Origin: Nodosilinea sp. E11
GTDB taxonomy: Bacteria > Cyanobacteriota > Cyanobacteriia > Phormidesmidales > Phormidesmidaceae
DNA: 64,000 bases
Assembly (NCBI RefSeq): GCF_032813545.1
Contig: NZ_CP136514.1
Location: forward strand, 124,001 to 188,000
Direction of reading: 5' to 3'
Of this stretch, positions 10,201 to 20,600 are shown piece after piece. Numbering within the stretch: position 1 is the first letter of the stretch; the number at the start of each line of letters is the position of its first letter. Under the pieces are notes generated by a model. It had not been told where the DNA came from. It ran no database searches and saw only the letters and a list, made by a program, of their open reading frames with translations. The position numbers and the translations under genes are program-made.

Positions 10201-11829
10201 GGCTTGTGTAATGCGATGCAGGTGAGCTTGGGCAACCTCAGGGGGCAACACTTCTGTCATAGTGCGCCCAACCAACATATCGAGGCCCGTGATCTCCAGC
10301 GTGGAGTCGGAGGGGTAGAAGTTCAGGTATAACCCGTCACGGTTAACCCGGAAGACATGATCGGGCAAGGCTACCAGCATGGCTTGCAGCCTTGCCCGGC
10401 TCTCTTTCAGATCTACTTCCATGGTTTTGCGATCGGTAATGTCGGAAGACATGCCACAGAGCGCGTAGACCTCACCCTGCTCATCCCGCAGCAAAAACTT
10501 ATTGGATAAAAAGACCCAGTCTTCACCATTGACTCGAACGATTTCTTCAAACTGCTGCACACCACCCTGTTCTAACAGCAGCAGGTCATTCGTCCGAAAG
10601 GTGTCAGCAATCTCAGAAGGAAAAAATTCGTGAGTAGTTTTGCCAATAACGTCTTCAGACTGGCAGTTAAAGAGCCTCAGAAATGTTTGATTGATAAAGA
10701 TGTATCGCCCTTGCAGATCTTCAACAAAAATCTTGGCCGGAGAACTGTTTAAGATGTCGTATAGCTCCGTCTGGCTTTTTTGAAGGGCGGCGGTGCGCTC
10801 GGCAACCTTTTGCTCTAGCGATCGGTTGAGGGCTTGGAGGGCTTGTTCAGCTGCCACCCGCTGGGTTACATCCTGAGCCATCACCAGTTCAGCCCGTCGC
10901 CCCTCAAACTCCGAGGCATAGGACACAATCTCGACCTGAATGACCCGGCCATCTCGCAGGCGGTGCTGCCAGATGCCAGCCATATCAAGCCCTGAATCCA
11001 CTTGGGTCACATTTTCCAGCAGGCGGGACACGTCTTCTAAAGGGCGAATGTCGGCAATAGTCATGGCTAAAAATTCTGCCCTGGCATAGCCATATTTGGC
11101 GATCGCAGCATCATTGACCGCCAAAAAGCTCAGGGTTTCCAGGTCATACACCCACATGGGCTGAGGGTTGCAGTTAAATAGGTGGCGATAGGTGGCTGCC
11201 TGGGCTTTTAAGGTCTCTCGGAACCTGCCATTTTTTTCAGCAATACGCTGGCATTCTTGTTCGATGCGTTGTTCCGCTTGTTTTCGTTCGACGTCAAACC
11301 GTTTCTGTTTACTGATATTTGTAAAGTAACCCACCACCTCCTGGGGCAATCCCTGGGTATCCCGGGAAAGAACTAGTTCGTCACGGATCCACACGTAATG
11401 CCCATCCCGATGGCGAATCCGGTAATCATGTTGAAGCTTGCCCTGCTCAAACAGTTTAGGGATTGCAGCAAACACACCAGAGGCATCGTCCGGGTGCAAA
11501 CGCTGCTCCCAAAAATCCGGTTCTGCTTTGAACTCGTCTGCGGTATAGCCTAAAACAGTCTCAATGCTTTGGCTGATATAGGTGCAGGAGTAGGGATGGA
11601 CAGCCTCACAACTGTAGGTGGTCGCTGGGCTGGTGTTAATAACCCACTGTAGCCGATAAGTTTGGGCTTCAAGCTCGGCAATGTGTCGCTGCTGTTGCTG
11701 AATCTGCCCCTGTAGTTGAGCCTGGGTTTGGCGAGCAGCAGCATGCTCAGCAGCTAGCTGTTGGGCATAACGCTGAATCTGGGCTTGAGCTGCCTCTAGT
11801 TGCTGTTGGACGTGGTGATCTCGGGACAT
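7279..11829 (-). CDS. Multi-PAS hybrid histidine kinase (1516 aa)
   Basis: First gene of the two-kinase operon. A Gln-rich coiled coil (1-65) is followed by about eight PAS/PAC modules, each ending in a DITDRKQAE-type linker, then HisKA (MSHELRTPLNAILGM near 1123), HATPase (LLSNAVKFTPEGG near 1242, then GTGLGLALV), and a C-terminal receiver (LLAEDNAAN near 1391, acceptor in LMDIQMPQ near 1434, KPMRL). No membrane segment or GAF/phytochrome domain was seen, so it is probably a cytosolic sensor whose PAS ligands are unknown. The kinase core and receiver resemble those of the downstream CheB/CheR kinase, suggesting an ancestral duplication. The nearby stretches hold no stand-alone response regulator. 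Confidence 0.93.
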   Translation of the reverse strand: MSRDHHVQQQLEAAQAQIQRYAQQLAAEHAAARQTQAQLQGQIQQQQRHIAELEAQTYRLQWVINTSPATTYSCEAVHPYSCTYISQSIETVLGYTADEFKAEPDFWEQRLHPDDASGVFAAIPKLFEQGKLQHDYRIRHRDGHYVWIRDELVLSRDTQGLPQEVVGYFTNISKQKRFDVERKQAEQRIEQECQRIAEKNGRFRETLKAQAATYRHLFNCNPQPMWVYDLETLSFLAVNDAAIAKYGYARAEFLAMTIADIRPLEDVSRLLENVTQVDSGLDMAGIWQHRLRDGRVIQVEIVSYASEFEGRRAELVMAQDVTQRVAAEQALQALNRSLEQKVAERTAALQKSQTELYDILNSSPAKIFVEDLQGRYIFINQTFLRLFNCQSEDVIGKTTHEFFPSEIADTFRTNDLLLLEQGGVQQFEEIVRVNGEDWVFLSNKFLLRDEQGEVYALCGMSSDITDRKTMEVDLKESRARLQAMLVALPDHVFRVNRDGLYLNFYPSDSTLEITGLDMLVGRTMTEVLPPEVAQAHLHRITQALSTQTVQVSEQVVEMEGMQRVREVRVAPCDADEVVFVIRDITDRKQAELALRKSEERYRQLFNSIEEGFCIAEVLFDDAGTPYEHRFLETNPAFSRHCRLASVDPVGKTASELMPGIASFWNDLYAQVLSTGKPIRQDIRSDVFDRWFEVLVCPVGKDAPRQVFVLFADVSDRKQAEIALQNLSDRLSLVLEAGQLGVWSWDLDLQLYWDAALCRMYGIPETSQFTPWQAWRSQVHHDDSERVEALLQAAIEGAPYTGIEFRIWRTDGELRWIQSFAQVQHDAQGNPARLVGINCDITDRKQAELELRDLTTRLTLALEAGAYGTWTWDLAETLDWDEQMYQIFGLQDLDHPITYAEWIAMVYPDDLASIDDQIPAVLKGENNLHAEFRIHRPDGSLRWIQTTAQVQRDGQDNPLQIVGINRDITYRKQAETALRNSEEELRVFINASSDVVYRMSADWREMQPLDGKDFLVSIDSPSKSWVETYIPPREQLRVWTAIQKAIQTKSPFELEHQVIKQNGTIGWIFSRAIPMLNEQGDVVEWFGTASDVSDRKQVELDLQRTNAELVRATRLKDEFLANMSHELRTPLNAILGMTEGLQEEVFGPITDRQRRSMTIIETSGNHLLSLINDVLDVAKIESGQFELDYAAVNVGLLCNSSLTLVKQQAYKKCLHLETHVSKRLPEIYGDERRLRQVLVNLLSNAVKFTPEGGRITVSASYTSLTPEEIALNRELIHPEREPSATVGILTLSVADTGIGISPENANKLFQPFIQLDSSLNRQYKGTGLGLALVKQITEIHGGKVTLTSAVGRGSCFTLQLPIIPTDNFLATAPPSIGATAPLDPATAPLILLAEDNAANVSTITAYLTAKDYSLIVAPNGLEAVNLATSTNPDLILMDIQMPQLDGLEAIRQIRQQPALANVPIVALTALAMPDDRERCLAAGADDYISKPMRLKHLAQVISTLLAKSSTEEAVTLL

Positions 11830-12206
11830 TGTAAAAGTATTCCCTGAAGACCTTGGTGTTTGATGGCTGAAGCAAAAATTAGTTTAGAGGACGTTTGAAA
11901 AAGATCTGAGGGGTCAAAAATTATGCTAGCTGCCTGACCATAATACAGAACGTAATTGCTCAATTCCCAGTTGAGTTTAGGAAAACTTACTGGAAAGGTC
12001 GCAGTTTATGGGGCAGGCAAAAAGCCATCATCTCTTGTGGAGGGGCACCTCTGGCAATTGTGATGGAGTACGTCAAGAACCAGGAGGGGGTGGAGGGTGA
12101 GTAAGCTGAGCCCCCGTGTTCGCTCTCATCACCCAGTCGCTTCGCGTCAGGGTGATTTCCCTCTCACGTAGTTAAACGACATCGTTGCCAACTTAACGGA
12201 GGAATT

Positions 12207-12251
12207 GGCGGCTCTAGCCGCCGCGGCTGACATGCACCTCAGATGTCAGCC
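12207..12251 (+). promoter_or_regulatory. Two perfect hairpins in the leader of the CDF transporter
   Basis: GGCGGC-TCTA-GCCGCC (12207-12222) is followed at once by a 9-bp perfect stem GGCTGACAT / ATGTCAGCC (12225-12233 and 12243-12251). They lie about 100 bp before the metal exporter start. No T-tract follows, so a structured 5' leader or protein-binding site is more likely than a plain terminator. I cannot match it to a known metal riboswitch. The rest of 11830-12333 holds no gene that I can see. Confidence 0.4.
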
Positions 12252-12351
12252 CCCCGAACCAATAAGATTTGGCCTGATTACAATTCACCACGGCCTCTGG
12301 CTGAGGTGAGCACGCCCCTACAATGAGTTAAGCGTGTATGAGAAGACAAGC

Positions 12352-13278
12352 ATGGCTGGTGGTGCATCCAAAGTTTCAATCTATGCCGCATTGGGAGCCA
12401 ACATCGCCATTGGCATTGCCAAATTTGTCGGTGCTGCCATCAGCGGCAGCTCGGCCATGTTGTCAGAGGGCATCCACTCCGTGGTCGATTCTGTTAACGA
12501 GCTGCTACTACTCTATGGCCTGAAGCAAAGCGAAGCTCCGCCCAGCGAGCAATTTCCCCTGGGTCGTGGGCAAGAACTGTATTTTTGGTCGCTGATGGTC
12601 GCGGTGCTGATTTTTGCTCTGGGGGGTGGCGTGTCGATGTATGAGGGGTGGCATAGCTTTCAACACCCTGAGGTCGGTGATCATGCCTTAGTCAGCTATA
12701 TCGTGCTGGCCACTGCCGCCGTGTTTGAAAGCTTAGCCCTAACCGTGTCTATCCGGGAGTTTAACAAAAACTATCCCCGCAAAGCTGAGGTGAGTTTATG
12801 GCAGGCCATTCGCGACAGTAAAGATCCCAGCTCATTTATTGTCATTGTGGAAGATGCCGCTGCGCTGGTTGGCCTTTCTATTGCCTTCGCCGGGATTGTG
12901 CTCACCCAGGTGTTCAACAATGCTGTCTATGACGGCGCTGCGTCCATCTTGATTGGGCTATTGCTCACCGTAGTCGCCATTCTGTTGGTCATCGAAACTA
13001 AAAGCCTACTGATGGGGGAAAGCGCTTCTTTAGCGGTGCGAGACAGCATCAAAACCCTCGTCAAGGCTGACCAGTCTGTCTCTGACATGGGGCCACCGAT
13101 TACCCTGCATCTCGGCCCTCGAGATATCATGCTGGCGATGAATATCGAATTTTGCGATCATCTCTCTGCCGATGAGATTGAAGCGGCGGTACGCCGTATC
13201 GAGCAGAGCATTCGCACCACCCATCAAGACGTGAACCGCATCTTTATTGAAGCGGCCTCTCTCGATGGAGCTGATTAA
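12352..13278 (+). CDS. Cation diffusion facilitator (CDF) family transporter
   Basis: Inner-membrane divalent metal/proton antiporter of about 308 residues. About six hydrophobic helices occupy the first 220 residues and a cytosolic C-terminal domain follows. The first metal-site helix shows SEGIHSVVDSVNEL, with His and Asp spaced as in CDF proteins; the second shows VEDAAALVG. Substrate (Zn, Fe, Mn or Co) cannot be assigned safely. The start chosen is ATG 12352 (MAGGASKVSIYAALG), preceded by a purine-rich GAGAAGAC; an in-frame GTG at 12334 would add six residues. The gene stands alone. Its hairpin-rich upstream region may respond to metal. It is flanked by a signalling operon and decayed sequence, not by other metal genes. 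Confidence 0.9.
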   Translation: MAGGASKVSIYAALGANIAIGIAKFVGAAISGSSAMLSEGIHSVVDSVNELLLLYGLKQSEAPPSEQFPLGRGQELYFWSLMVAVLIFALGGGVSMYEGWHSFQHPEVGDHALVSYIVLATAAVFESLALTVSIREFNKNYPRKAEVSLWQAIRDSKDPSSFIVIVEDAAALVGLSIAFAGIVLTQVFNNAVYDGAASILIGLLLTVVAILLVIETKSLLMGESASLAVRDSIKTLVKADQSVSDMGPPITLHLGPRDIMLAMNIEFCDHLSADEIEAAVRRIEQSIRTTHQDVNRIFIEAASLDGAD

Positions 13279-13484
13279 AAGAACACCGCTGCGAAGCAAT
13301 TTGCAAGGATAGGCGAGTAGAGGGGCTTTCAGTAAAGCCCCAGGTAAGCGTGTGGATAAAGCACACCAAGGTACAGGGACAAAACTTGGAATGAAAGCAG
13401 AACGCTAGAGCTGAAGGGGATTTGACAGATCAAGGGAAGAGGCGGTGAGCTAGGAATTACCACACCCCTACCATCGCCCGCCTC

Positions 13485-13721
13485 ATGAACGAGATTACCC
13501 GAATTCAAGCCGCTCTGCGACCCCACCTGCCTTGGCACGGTTCCCAACTGAGGTTTCTAGCCCTCTTTCTAGTCGCGCTGTTTCGCGTCGATCAGGTGAA
13601 TGTAGACAAGCTCGCGAGTGTCTTTGCCAATCAGGCGCAGTTTGATCTTGACTACAATCGCCAAGTCAGAAAGAAGCTGGCAGAACGGGAAGAACTCATC
13701 TTTTCCTCTATCCTTCACTAA
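13485..13721 (+). pseudogene. IS4-type transposase N-terminal fragment
   Basis: Frame beginning MNEITRIQAALRPHLPWHG, then FLALFLVALFRVDQVNVDKLA, the typical N-terminus of cyanobacterial IS4-group transposases. Homology stops after about 55 residues, and the tail (VRKKLAEREELIFSS) looks foreign, so this is a truncated remnant joined to other sequence. The DDE region is absent. Confidence 0.6.
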
Positions 13722-13849
13722 AGTGCACTAACCCATCTTTATTTTGGTAATTCCGTTGAAGATCGCCGTCAAGAATTTGAACCCTACTGGAGTAGATTCT
13801 AGGTAGGGTAAAGGAGAAAGACAATACAAGTTTTCCAAACTTTATTCTC

Positions 13850-14290
13850 ATGGACAACCTCAATTTATGCTTCAGCAATCTAGAGAGAGATCGACCTCGC
13901 ATTGAGAGACACATTAAGACCTTTAATCAAAATATGCAGGCCGCTGGCAGCGATATCAACGTAAACTTTCCTTTTTTGGATATACACAAAGGCTTTACTG
14001 AACCATTCCGTACCAATGCACGTTTGAGTGAAACATTCGACCACATTGGCCTGTTCAGCCATAATCCGCGTTTTCCCTCTTATGACAAAAACCAGAGATG
14101 GGGCCTTAACTACCCCAAGGCCCAGATTATGATGTCGTGAATTTTGTTGCACTCTTTCGTGAAGTCCTTGCGGTTCCGCCTATCGAGAGATTAACTAACC
14201 AAGACAAGAAAGACTTCTTTAGAAAATTTGAGCATGAGGTGAGCGATCATCTTCCTATCTAGTTGCGGTTGCCATTACCCGAGGTTTAAC
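13850..14290 (+). pseudogene. Endonuclease/exonuclease/phosphatase C-terminal remnant
   Basis: Decayed C-terminal part of an EEP-superfamily nuclease-like protein. The first frame (13850-14140) contains TFDHIGLFSHNPRFP. After a frameshift near 14118 the reading continues as PDYDVVNFVALFREVLA... and ends EHEVSDHLPI. The SDHLP motif is the metal-binding Asp-His near the C-terminus of EEP enzymes. An in-frame TAG then stands where a Trp codon (TGG) would be expected, followed by LRLPLP. The N-terminal catalytic half is missing. Neighbouring remnants on both sides show that this whole stretch is degraded. Confidence 0.6.
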
Positions 14291-14381
14291 TAAAAAGGCT
14301 TTTTGGTGTGTTTACGGTGTGCTTGCTAAGCTTTGCCTCTGTTCTGGGGATAACTAACTGCACCGGCCCATCCCAGCATCT

Positions 14382-14549
14382 ATGGCTCTCACCATTCCCG
14401 AATCCATCCCATCCAAGTCCAGCGAGGGCGAAAAGGCGCTATTCAACGTCCTCAAAACCAAGCTGTCAAAGGATTTCACTGTTTGGTATGAGCCCCGCCT
14501 ACAGGGCAACCTTAGCCAAAATGGCAACATAACTTTACACCTGGCATAA
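14382..14549 (+). pseudogene. NERD-domain protein N-terminal fragment
   Basis: Open frame of 55 codons starting MALTIPESIPSKSSEGEKA and continuing LFNVLKTKLSKDFTVWYEPR. This is the usual opening of nuclease-related-domain (NERD) proteins, often NERD-helicase fusions. After QGN it runs into unrelated sequence and stops, so the catalytic core is gone. Confidence 0.55.
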
Positions 14550-14607
14550 TGCGGTCTGAACCGCCTCACCCCTGATTTAAGCCCTCTACTTCCCCTCTCC
14601 CCTAGGT

Positions 14608-17600
14608 ATGGTCACCATTCTCTGTATCGATGCTGACCCGCTGACACCGCAGCTACTAGCGGCTCAACTGGCCCAAACTAACCTAAAGGTCAGCGTGGTG
14701 GTGGCCTCTACGGTAGCGGCGGCGATCGCCCAACTGCAAGCCCTGGCTGCTGGTGGCCTAGAGCTACCTCTGGTGGTCGCCCACCAAGCGCTGACCGAGG
14801 CGGCATGGCTGGAGCCATTGTACCGGCAGTTTCCCCAGGCGCTGACCCTGTCCCTTGGCGAATCAGCCGAGTTGGCAGCAGTTGAGCGGTTGATTCCCCC
14901 GGGGCAGCTCTACCGTTGTCTGGCGCTACCCCTAGACCCAATTGATCTGCGGCTGACCCTAGGGGAGGCGCTGCGGCGCTACCGCCACGAGCAGGCCCTG
15001 GCCAAGCTGCAGGCTGAGCTGGAGGCCGCCCACCAGCTCATGGCCGACTTTACCGATTGCACCGACAGTGCCCGCCCGTCTGCCCCTGTCGGTCTGCCCG
15101 ACTACTGGCAAACCGACCTGGCCCTGCGGGCCAATGTAGCCCAACAGCAAGCCCTGCTCTCGGCGCTGCCCGATATCACCTCGGTGCTGAATGCCCAGGG
15201 GCAATACGTCGATTTTTCCTTTAACGGGTTTACCGGAAAGTTAGTGCCCGTCGCCTGCGCTGACTTGGTGGGGGTCAATGTGACTGAGGCTTTTCCGCCC
15301 GAGGTCGCCCGTCAGTGGCTGGAGGGCATTGAGCAGGCCCTGGCGACGGGGGAACCCCAGGGCTTTGAGCAGCAGTTGTGCTTTGGCGATCGCATTCAGT
15401 ACGAAGAGGTGCGGATAGTGCCCTACCAGGACGACCTGGTGCTGTCCCTGGTGCGCGACATTAGCGAGCGTAAAACCGCCGAGATCGCCCGGCAGGAGAG
15501 CGAACAGCAGCTCCAGCTCACCCTGGCCTTTACCGGCATTGGCACCTGGCGCTGGTACCCCGCCACTGGCGAGCACCAGTGGACGGGGCCGATGGGCGAC
15601 CTGCTGGAGATCGACTTGGCCCAACCGGATATATACCAACAGTGGCGCGATCGCATTCACCCCGACGATTTGGAAGGGGTGGAGGCCAGTATGCAGACCG
15701 CCCTGGCCAACCGTCAGCCGTTTGCAGACGAGTACCGCTACCGCCTGAGCGACGGCAGCATCGGCTGGCGCTGGGTAAAAGGCCAAGGCCACTACAGCGA
15801 GACGGGCGACCTGGAGTACGTGCTCGGGGTGGTGCAGGACACCACTGCCCCCCGTCAGATCGAAGCTGCCCTGCGCGAGAGTGAGCAGCGCCGCCTACTG
15901 GCCCTCGATCTGACCAACACCGGCAGTTGGGAATTTGACGTGGTCACTAGCGTCGTGGTGTGGAGCGACAGCCACTACCGCTTAATGGGCCTGCCGCCGA
16001 GCTCCCAGCCTGTCTCTTACCACGTCTGGCGCGATGCTCTACACCCCGACGATCGCGATCGTGCGGAGGCGACCTTTGCCCAGGCGATGGCCACGGCTAC
16101 CCCCCTAGAGATGGAATACCGGGTGGTGTGGCCCGATGGCACCGTCCACTGGGTGCTGAGCCGGGGCCACGGCGTCTACGACGACCAGGGCCAGCCCCTG
16201 AAGATGCTAGGGGTAATGGTAGATATCGGCGATCGCAAGGCGGCGGAGATCGCCCTGAAGCAGAGCCAGGATCAGTTGCAGATGGCTCTCAACTTTGGCC
16301 AGATTGCCATCTGGAGTTGGGATGCCGCTGCAGACCAGTTGCGCTGGAATGACATTGGCTATCGCCTGTGGGGCATCGACCCCAGCATAGAACCGCTGAC
16401 CCACGACCACTGGCTCCAGGCAATTCACCCTGAGGACAGGGCCATTGTGGAGTATGAACTGCGCCAGGCGAAGGCTGATCGGCGGGCGGTGACCTACGAA
16501 TATCGTGTGGTGTTGCCCGACGGCACCCATCGATGGATTGCCGATACAGGCCAGACCATCTATGCCCCAGGCGGTCAACTCCTCGGTGCCGCCGGGGTAA
16601 TGTACGACATCACCCAGCGCAAAACCGCCCAGCTCGCCCTGCAAGAGAGCGAAACCCGGTTCCGGCAGCTGGCCGAAACCGTGCGGGAGGGCTTTTACGT
16701 CTTTGATGGGCAGACCGGACAATACGAGTACACCAACTCTGCCTTTAACGAGTTGGTTGACCTAGATGCCCTGGCTGAGAATGGCATGGCCTACTGGCTC
16801 AATCACATCCATCCCGACGATCGCGATCGAGTTGACGTCGCTGCCCAACAGCTATTTCGGGGCATCTCGTTTGAGCAGGAGTACCGCTTCCAGGGCCGCG
16901 ACGACCAATTTCGCTGGATCCGATCCCAGGCATTTCCAGTGAGCAATGCCGTTGGCGACATCGTGCGGATTGTCGGCACGGTGGAAGACATCAACGAGCG
17001 CAAGCGTACCGAGCAGGCCCTAGCCCTGGCCGAAGAGCGCTACCGCCGGGCCACCCAGGCCGCCAAATCGGCGGTATGGGAGTTAAATCTCAAAACGGGC
17101 CGGGGCTATCTAGACCCCAGATTCAAAGCCCTGGCAGGCTACACCGAAGCTGACCTGGCCAATGACTCAACCGAATCATTCGTCCTGCTTTTTCCAGAAA
17201 ATGCAGACCTTGACCCGGCCCGACCAACCTCGGCAAATCTTGCTGAGGTCAGTCTGGCCTTCGGTCTAAACGAGACCCTAGCCTTGATCCACCCCGAAGA
17301 TCGGGGCTTCGTCACCGCCACTTTTCGCTCCTTTTTGGCTGAGGTGATCGCTGACCCCGCCGCCCGGCCCGACCTGGTGGCGGAGTACCGGCTGTGCCAC
17401 CAGGACAATTCAGAGGTTTGGGTGCTGTCGCGGGGGCAGATTCAGTGCGACGACCAGGGGCAGCCCACCCTGATCGTTGGCACCACCACCGACATCACCG
17501 ATCTCAAACGGGCAGAGCAGGCTCTCCAGCAGCTCAACCATGAGCTAGAGCAGCGGGTGCAGCAGCGCACCCAAGAGATCGAAAAACTGGCCGCCATCGT

Positions 17601-20600
17601 AGAGAACAGCACCGACTTCATCGGCACCGCCAGCCTCAACGGCGAGGCCACTTACATCAATCGGGCCGGGCGGCAGCTGCTAGGTCTGCCCCTAGAGGGG
17701 CCTATCGACCAGCCCGTGACCAACTTTCACAACCCGGCGGCGGCAGCCACCCTAACCCAAGAGGCTCTGCCCATAGCCATGCAGCAGGGCTTTTGGCGGG
17801 GCGAGACCACTCTACAGCACCAGTGCACCGGAGAAACCATTGCCGTTGAGCAAATCATTTTCACTGTCTATGAACCAAATACTCAACAGCCCGTGTGCCT
17901 GGCCACGATGTGTCGGGATATTCGCGATCGCGTGCGCCTTGATGCCGAACGCCAGCAGGCGGAGCTGGCCCTCAAGGAGAGCGAAGCCCGCTTTCGGAGC
18001 ACCTTTGAGCAGTCGGCCCTGGGCATTGTTGAAGCCAGCTTAGACGGCCAAATGATGCAGGTGAACCAAAAGTTTTGTCAAATGATAGGTTACCCCATGG
18101 CAGAGCTACGGGGTAAAACCTACCGCGACATCACCCATCCTGACGATATTGGCGACGACGACGCCAATGTACAGCGCCTGCTGAGCGGCGAAGTCACCAG
18201 TTTTGAGATGGAAAAACGCTACCTGCGGGCCGATGGCAGCCTGCTGTGGGTGATTCTAGCGGGCTCTCTGGTGCGCGACGGGCTGGGGCAGCCTCAGTAC
18301 CTGCTGGGGGTAGTGAATGATATCAGCGATCGCAAACGGGCTGAGCAAGCCTTCCAGGAGTCGCGCAATATGCTGCAACTGGTGCTCGACACCATTCCCC
18401 AGCGGGTGTTTTGGAAAGATCGTGAATCGCGCTATTTGGGTTGTAACTCGGCTTTTGCCTGCGATCTAGCCCATACCCCTGACCAAATTGTGGGCCAAAC
18501 CGACGCCGACCTCGGTTTCGTCCATGCCCACCGCTATCACCAAGAAGACGCCCAGATTTTTTCTTCCCAAACCCCCCAGATCAACTACGAAGAACCTCTG
18601 TCACTGCCGACCGACCCCAACATTTGGACCCGCACCAGTAAAGTGCCGCTGACCAACACCAACGGCGAGGTGATTGGGGTGCTGGGCTGCTACGAAGACA
18701 TCAGCGATCGCAAACAGGCTGAAACCGCCCTGCAAGAATCGCGTCAGATGCTGCAACTGGTGCTCGACACCATTCCTCAGCGGGTGTTTTGGAAAGACCG
18801 TGAGTCACGCTTTTTAGGCTGCAACGCCACCTTCTCGGGAGATTTTCAGCTCACCCCAGAGCAGATTGTGGGCAAAACCGACGCTGACATGCCCTGGGCC
18901 GCCTACGCTGAGGCCTACCAAGCCGACGATGCCCAGGTGATAGCGACTCAAACCCCCAAACTGGGCTACGAAGAACCCATGAGCGGGGGTAGTGACGGGG
19001 AGCGGTGGATTCTCACTAGCAAAATTCCGCTGACCAACGCCAACGGCGAGGTGATCGGGGTGCTGGGCTGCTATGAAGACATCAGCGACCGCAAACAGGC
19101 TGAAGCCAGACTACGGGAGCAAGAGCAGTTTCTGCGCAGCATTTACGAAGGGGTCAGTCAGCCCATTTTTGTCTCCCAAGTCGGGGCCGATGGCAGCGTG
19201 CGCATGGACGGGCTGAACCCTGCTGGGGAGGCTCTGCTGGGTAAATCTACCGCCGAGATCGCGGGCAAAACCCTAGCCGAGGTCTTTGCCCCCGCCGAAG
19301 CCGCCGAACTTCTACAGCGCCATCAGTTCTGCATCACCGCCCGGCAAGCCGTTAGCTTTGAAGAAAACATCAACTTCCATGGGCAACCCCACTGGATAAT
19401 CAGCACCTATACTCCGCTGCTCAACCAATCGGGCACCGTCTTCCGGGTGGTGGGCACTGTCTTTGACATCACCGATCGCAAGCTGGCCGAAGACGCCCTC
19501 AAGACCCTTAACCAAGAGCTAGAGCAGCGGGTACAAGACCGCACCCAGGCCCTGCGACAGGCCACGGAACTGGCTGAAGCGGCCAGTCAGGCCAAGAGCA
19601 TGTTTCTGGCCAACATGAGCCATGAGCTGCGTACACCCCTCAACGCCATCCTGGGGTTTTCGCAGCTGATGGCCCGCGAAGCCGACCTAGGCAGCGCCAA
19701 CCACCGGTCACTGGAGATCATCAACCGCAGTGGCGAACACCTGCTGGAGCTGATCAACGACATTTTGGAGATGGCCAAAATTGAGGCCGGGCAGCTCAGC
19801 CTCAACCCGGTTGACTTCGATCTCGATGCCCTGCTCAACGCTGTAGCCGATCTGTTTGATGTGCGAGCCAGGGGCAAGGGGCTAGAGCTGATCGTCAATC
19901 GCCATCCGGCTCTACCGAGCTATCTGCACAGCGATGAAGCTAAACTGCGCCAGGTGTTGATCAACTTGATCAGCAATGCGGTTAAATTTACTGCCCGGGG
20001 GCAAATCTGCCTCAGGGTGGCTGCGACCCAAGATTGGCTCAATCGCCCAGGGGTAGGCTCCCGTCTGTCAATCAGCTTTACGGTCACTGACACCGGCATT
20101 GGCATCGCCACGGCAGACCTCAACCGGCTGCTGGAGCCGTTTGTCCAGGCTCACCAGGGTGCGGGCATCCACGAAGGGACTGGGCTGGGGCTAGCCATTA
20201 GTCGCCAGTTTGTGCGCCTGCTGGGCGGTGAGATCACCATTGAGAGTGAGCCGGGGTTGGGCTCTGCCTTTACCTTTACCATCCCCATGGCGGTAGCCGA
20301 AGGGAAAACCGTCCCGGCCCCAGAGGCGCCCCTGGCCCAGGTCGCCGAGCTAGTCCCCGGGCAACCGACCTACCGCATTTTGGTGGCCGACGATGACTCG
20401 GCCCACCGCCACCTGCTCAGTCAACTGCTGCGTTCCGTGGGCTTTGAGGTCGATGAGGCCGAGGATGGCCAGGGGGCGATCGCCCTGTGGGAAAGTTGGC
20501 ACCCCCATTTGATCTGGCTCGACATGCGAATGCCGATGATGACCGGCTGCAAGGTGGCTCACTACATTCGCGCCCAGGAACAGGCGGCTGCCCTAGCACC

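Noticed and set aside
11952-11963. Solo IS66 end: GTAATTGCTCAA matches the first 12 bases of the IS66 end.
   Set aside because: The match stops after 12 bases and no other IS66 sequence or duplication is near; chance or a very old remnant cannot be separated.
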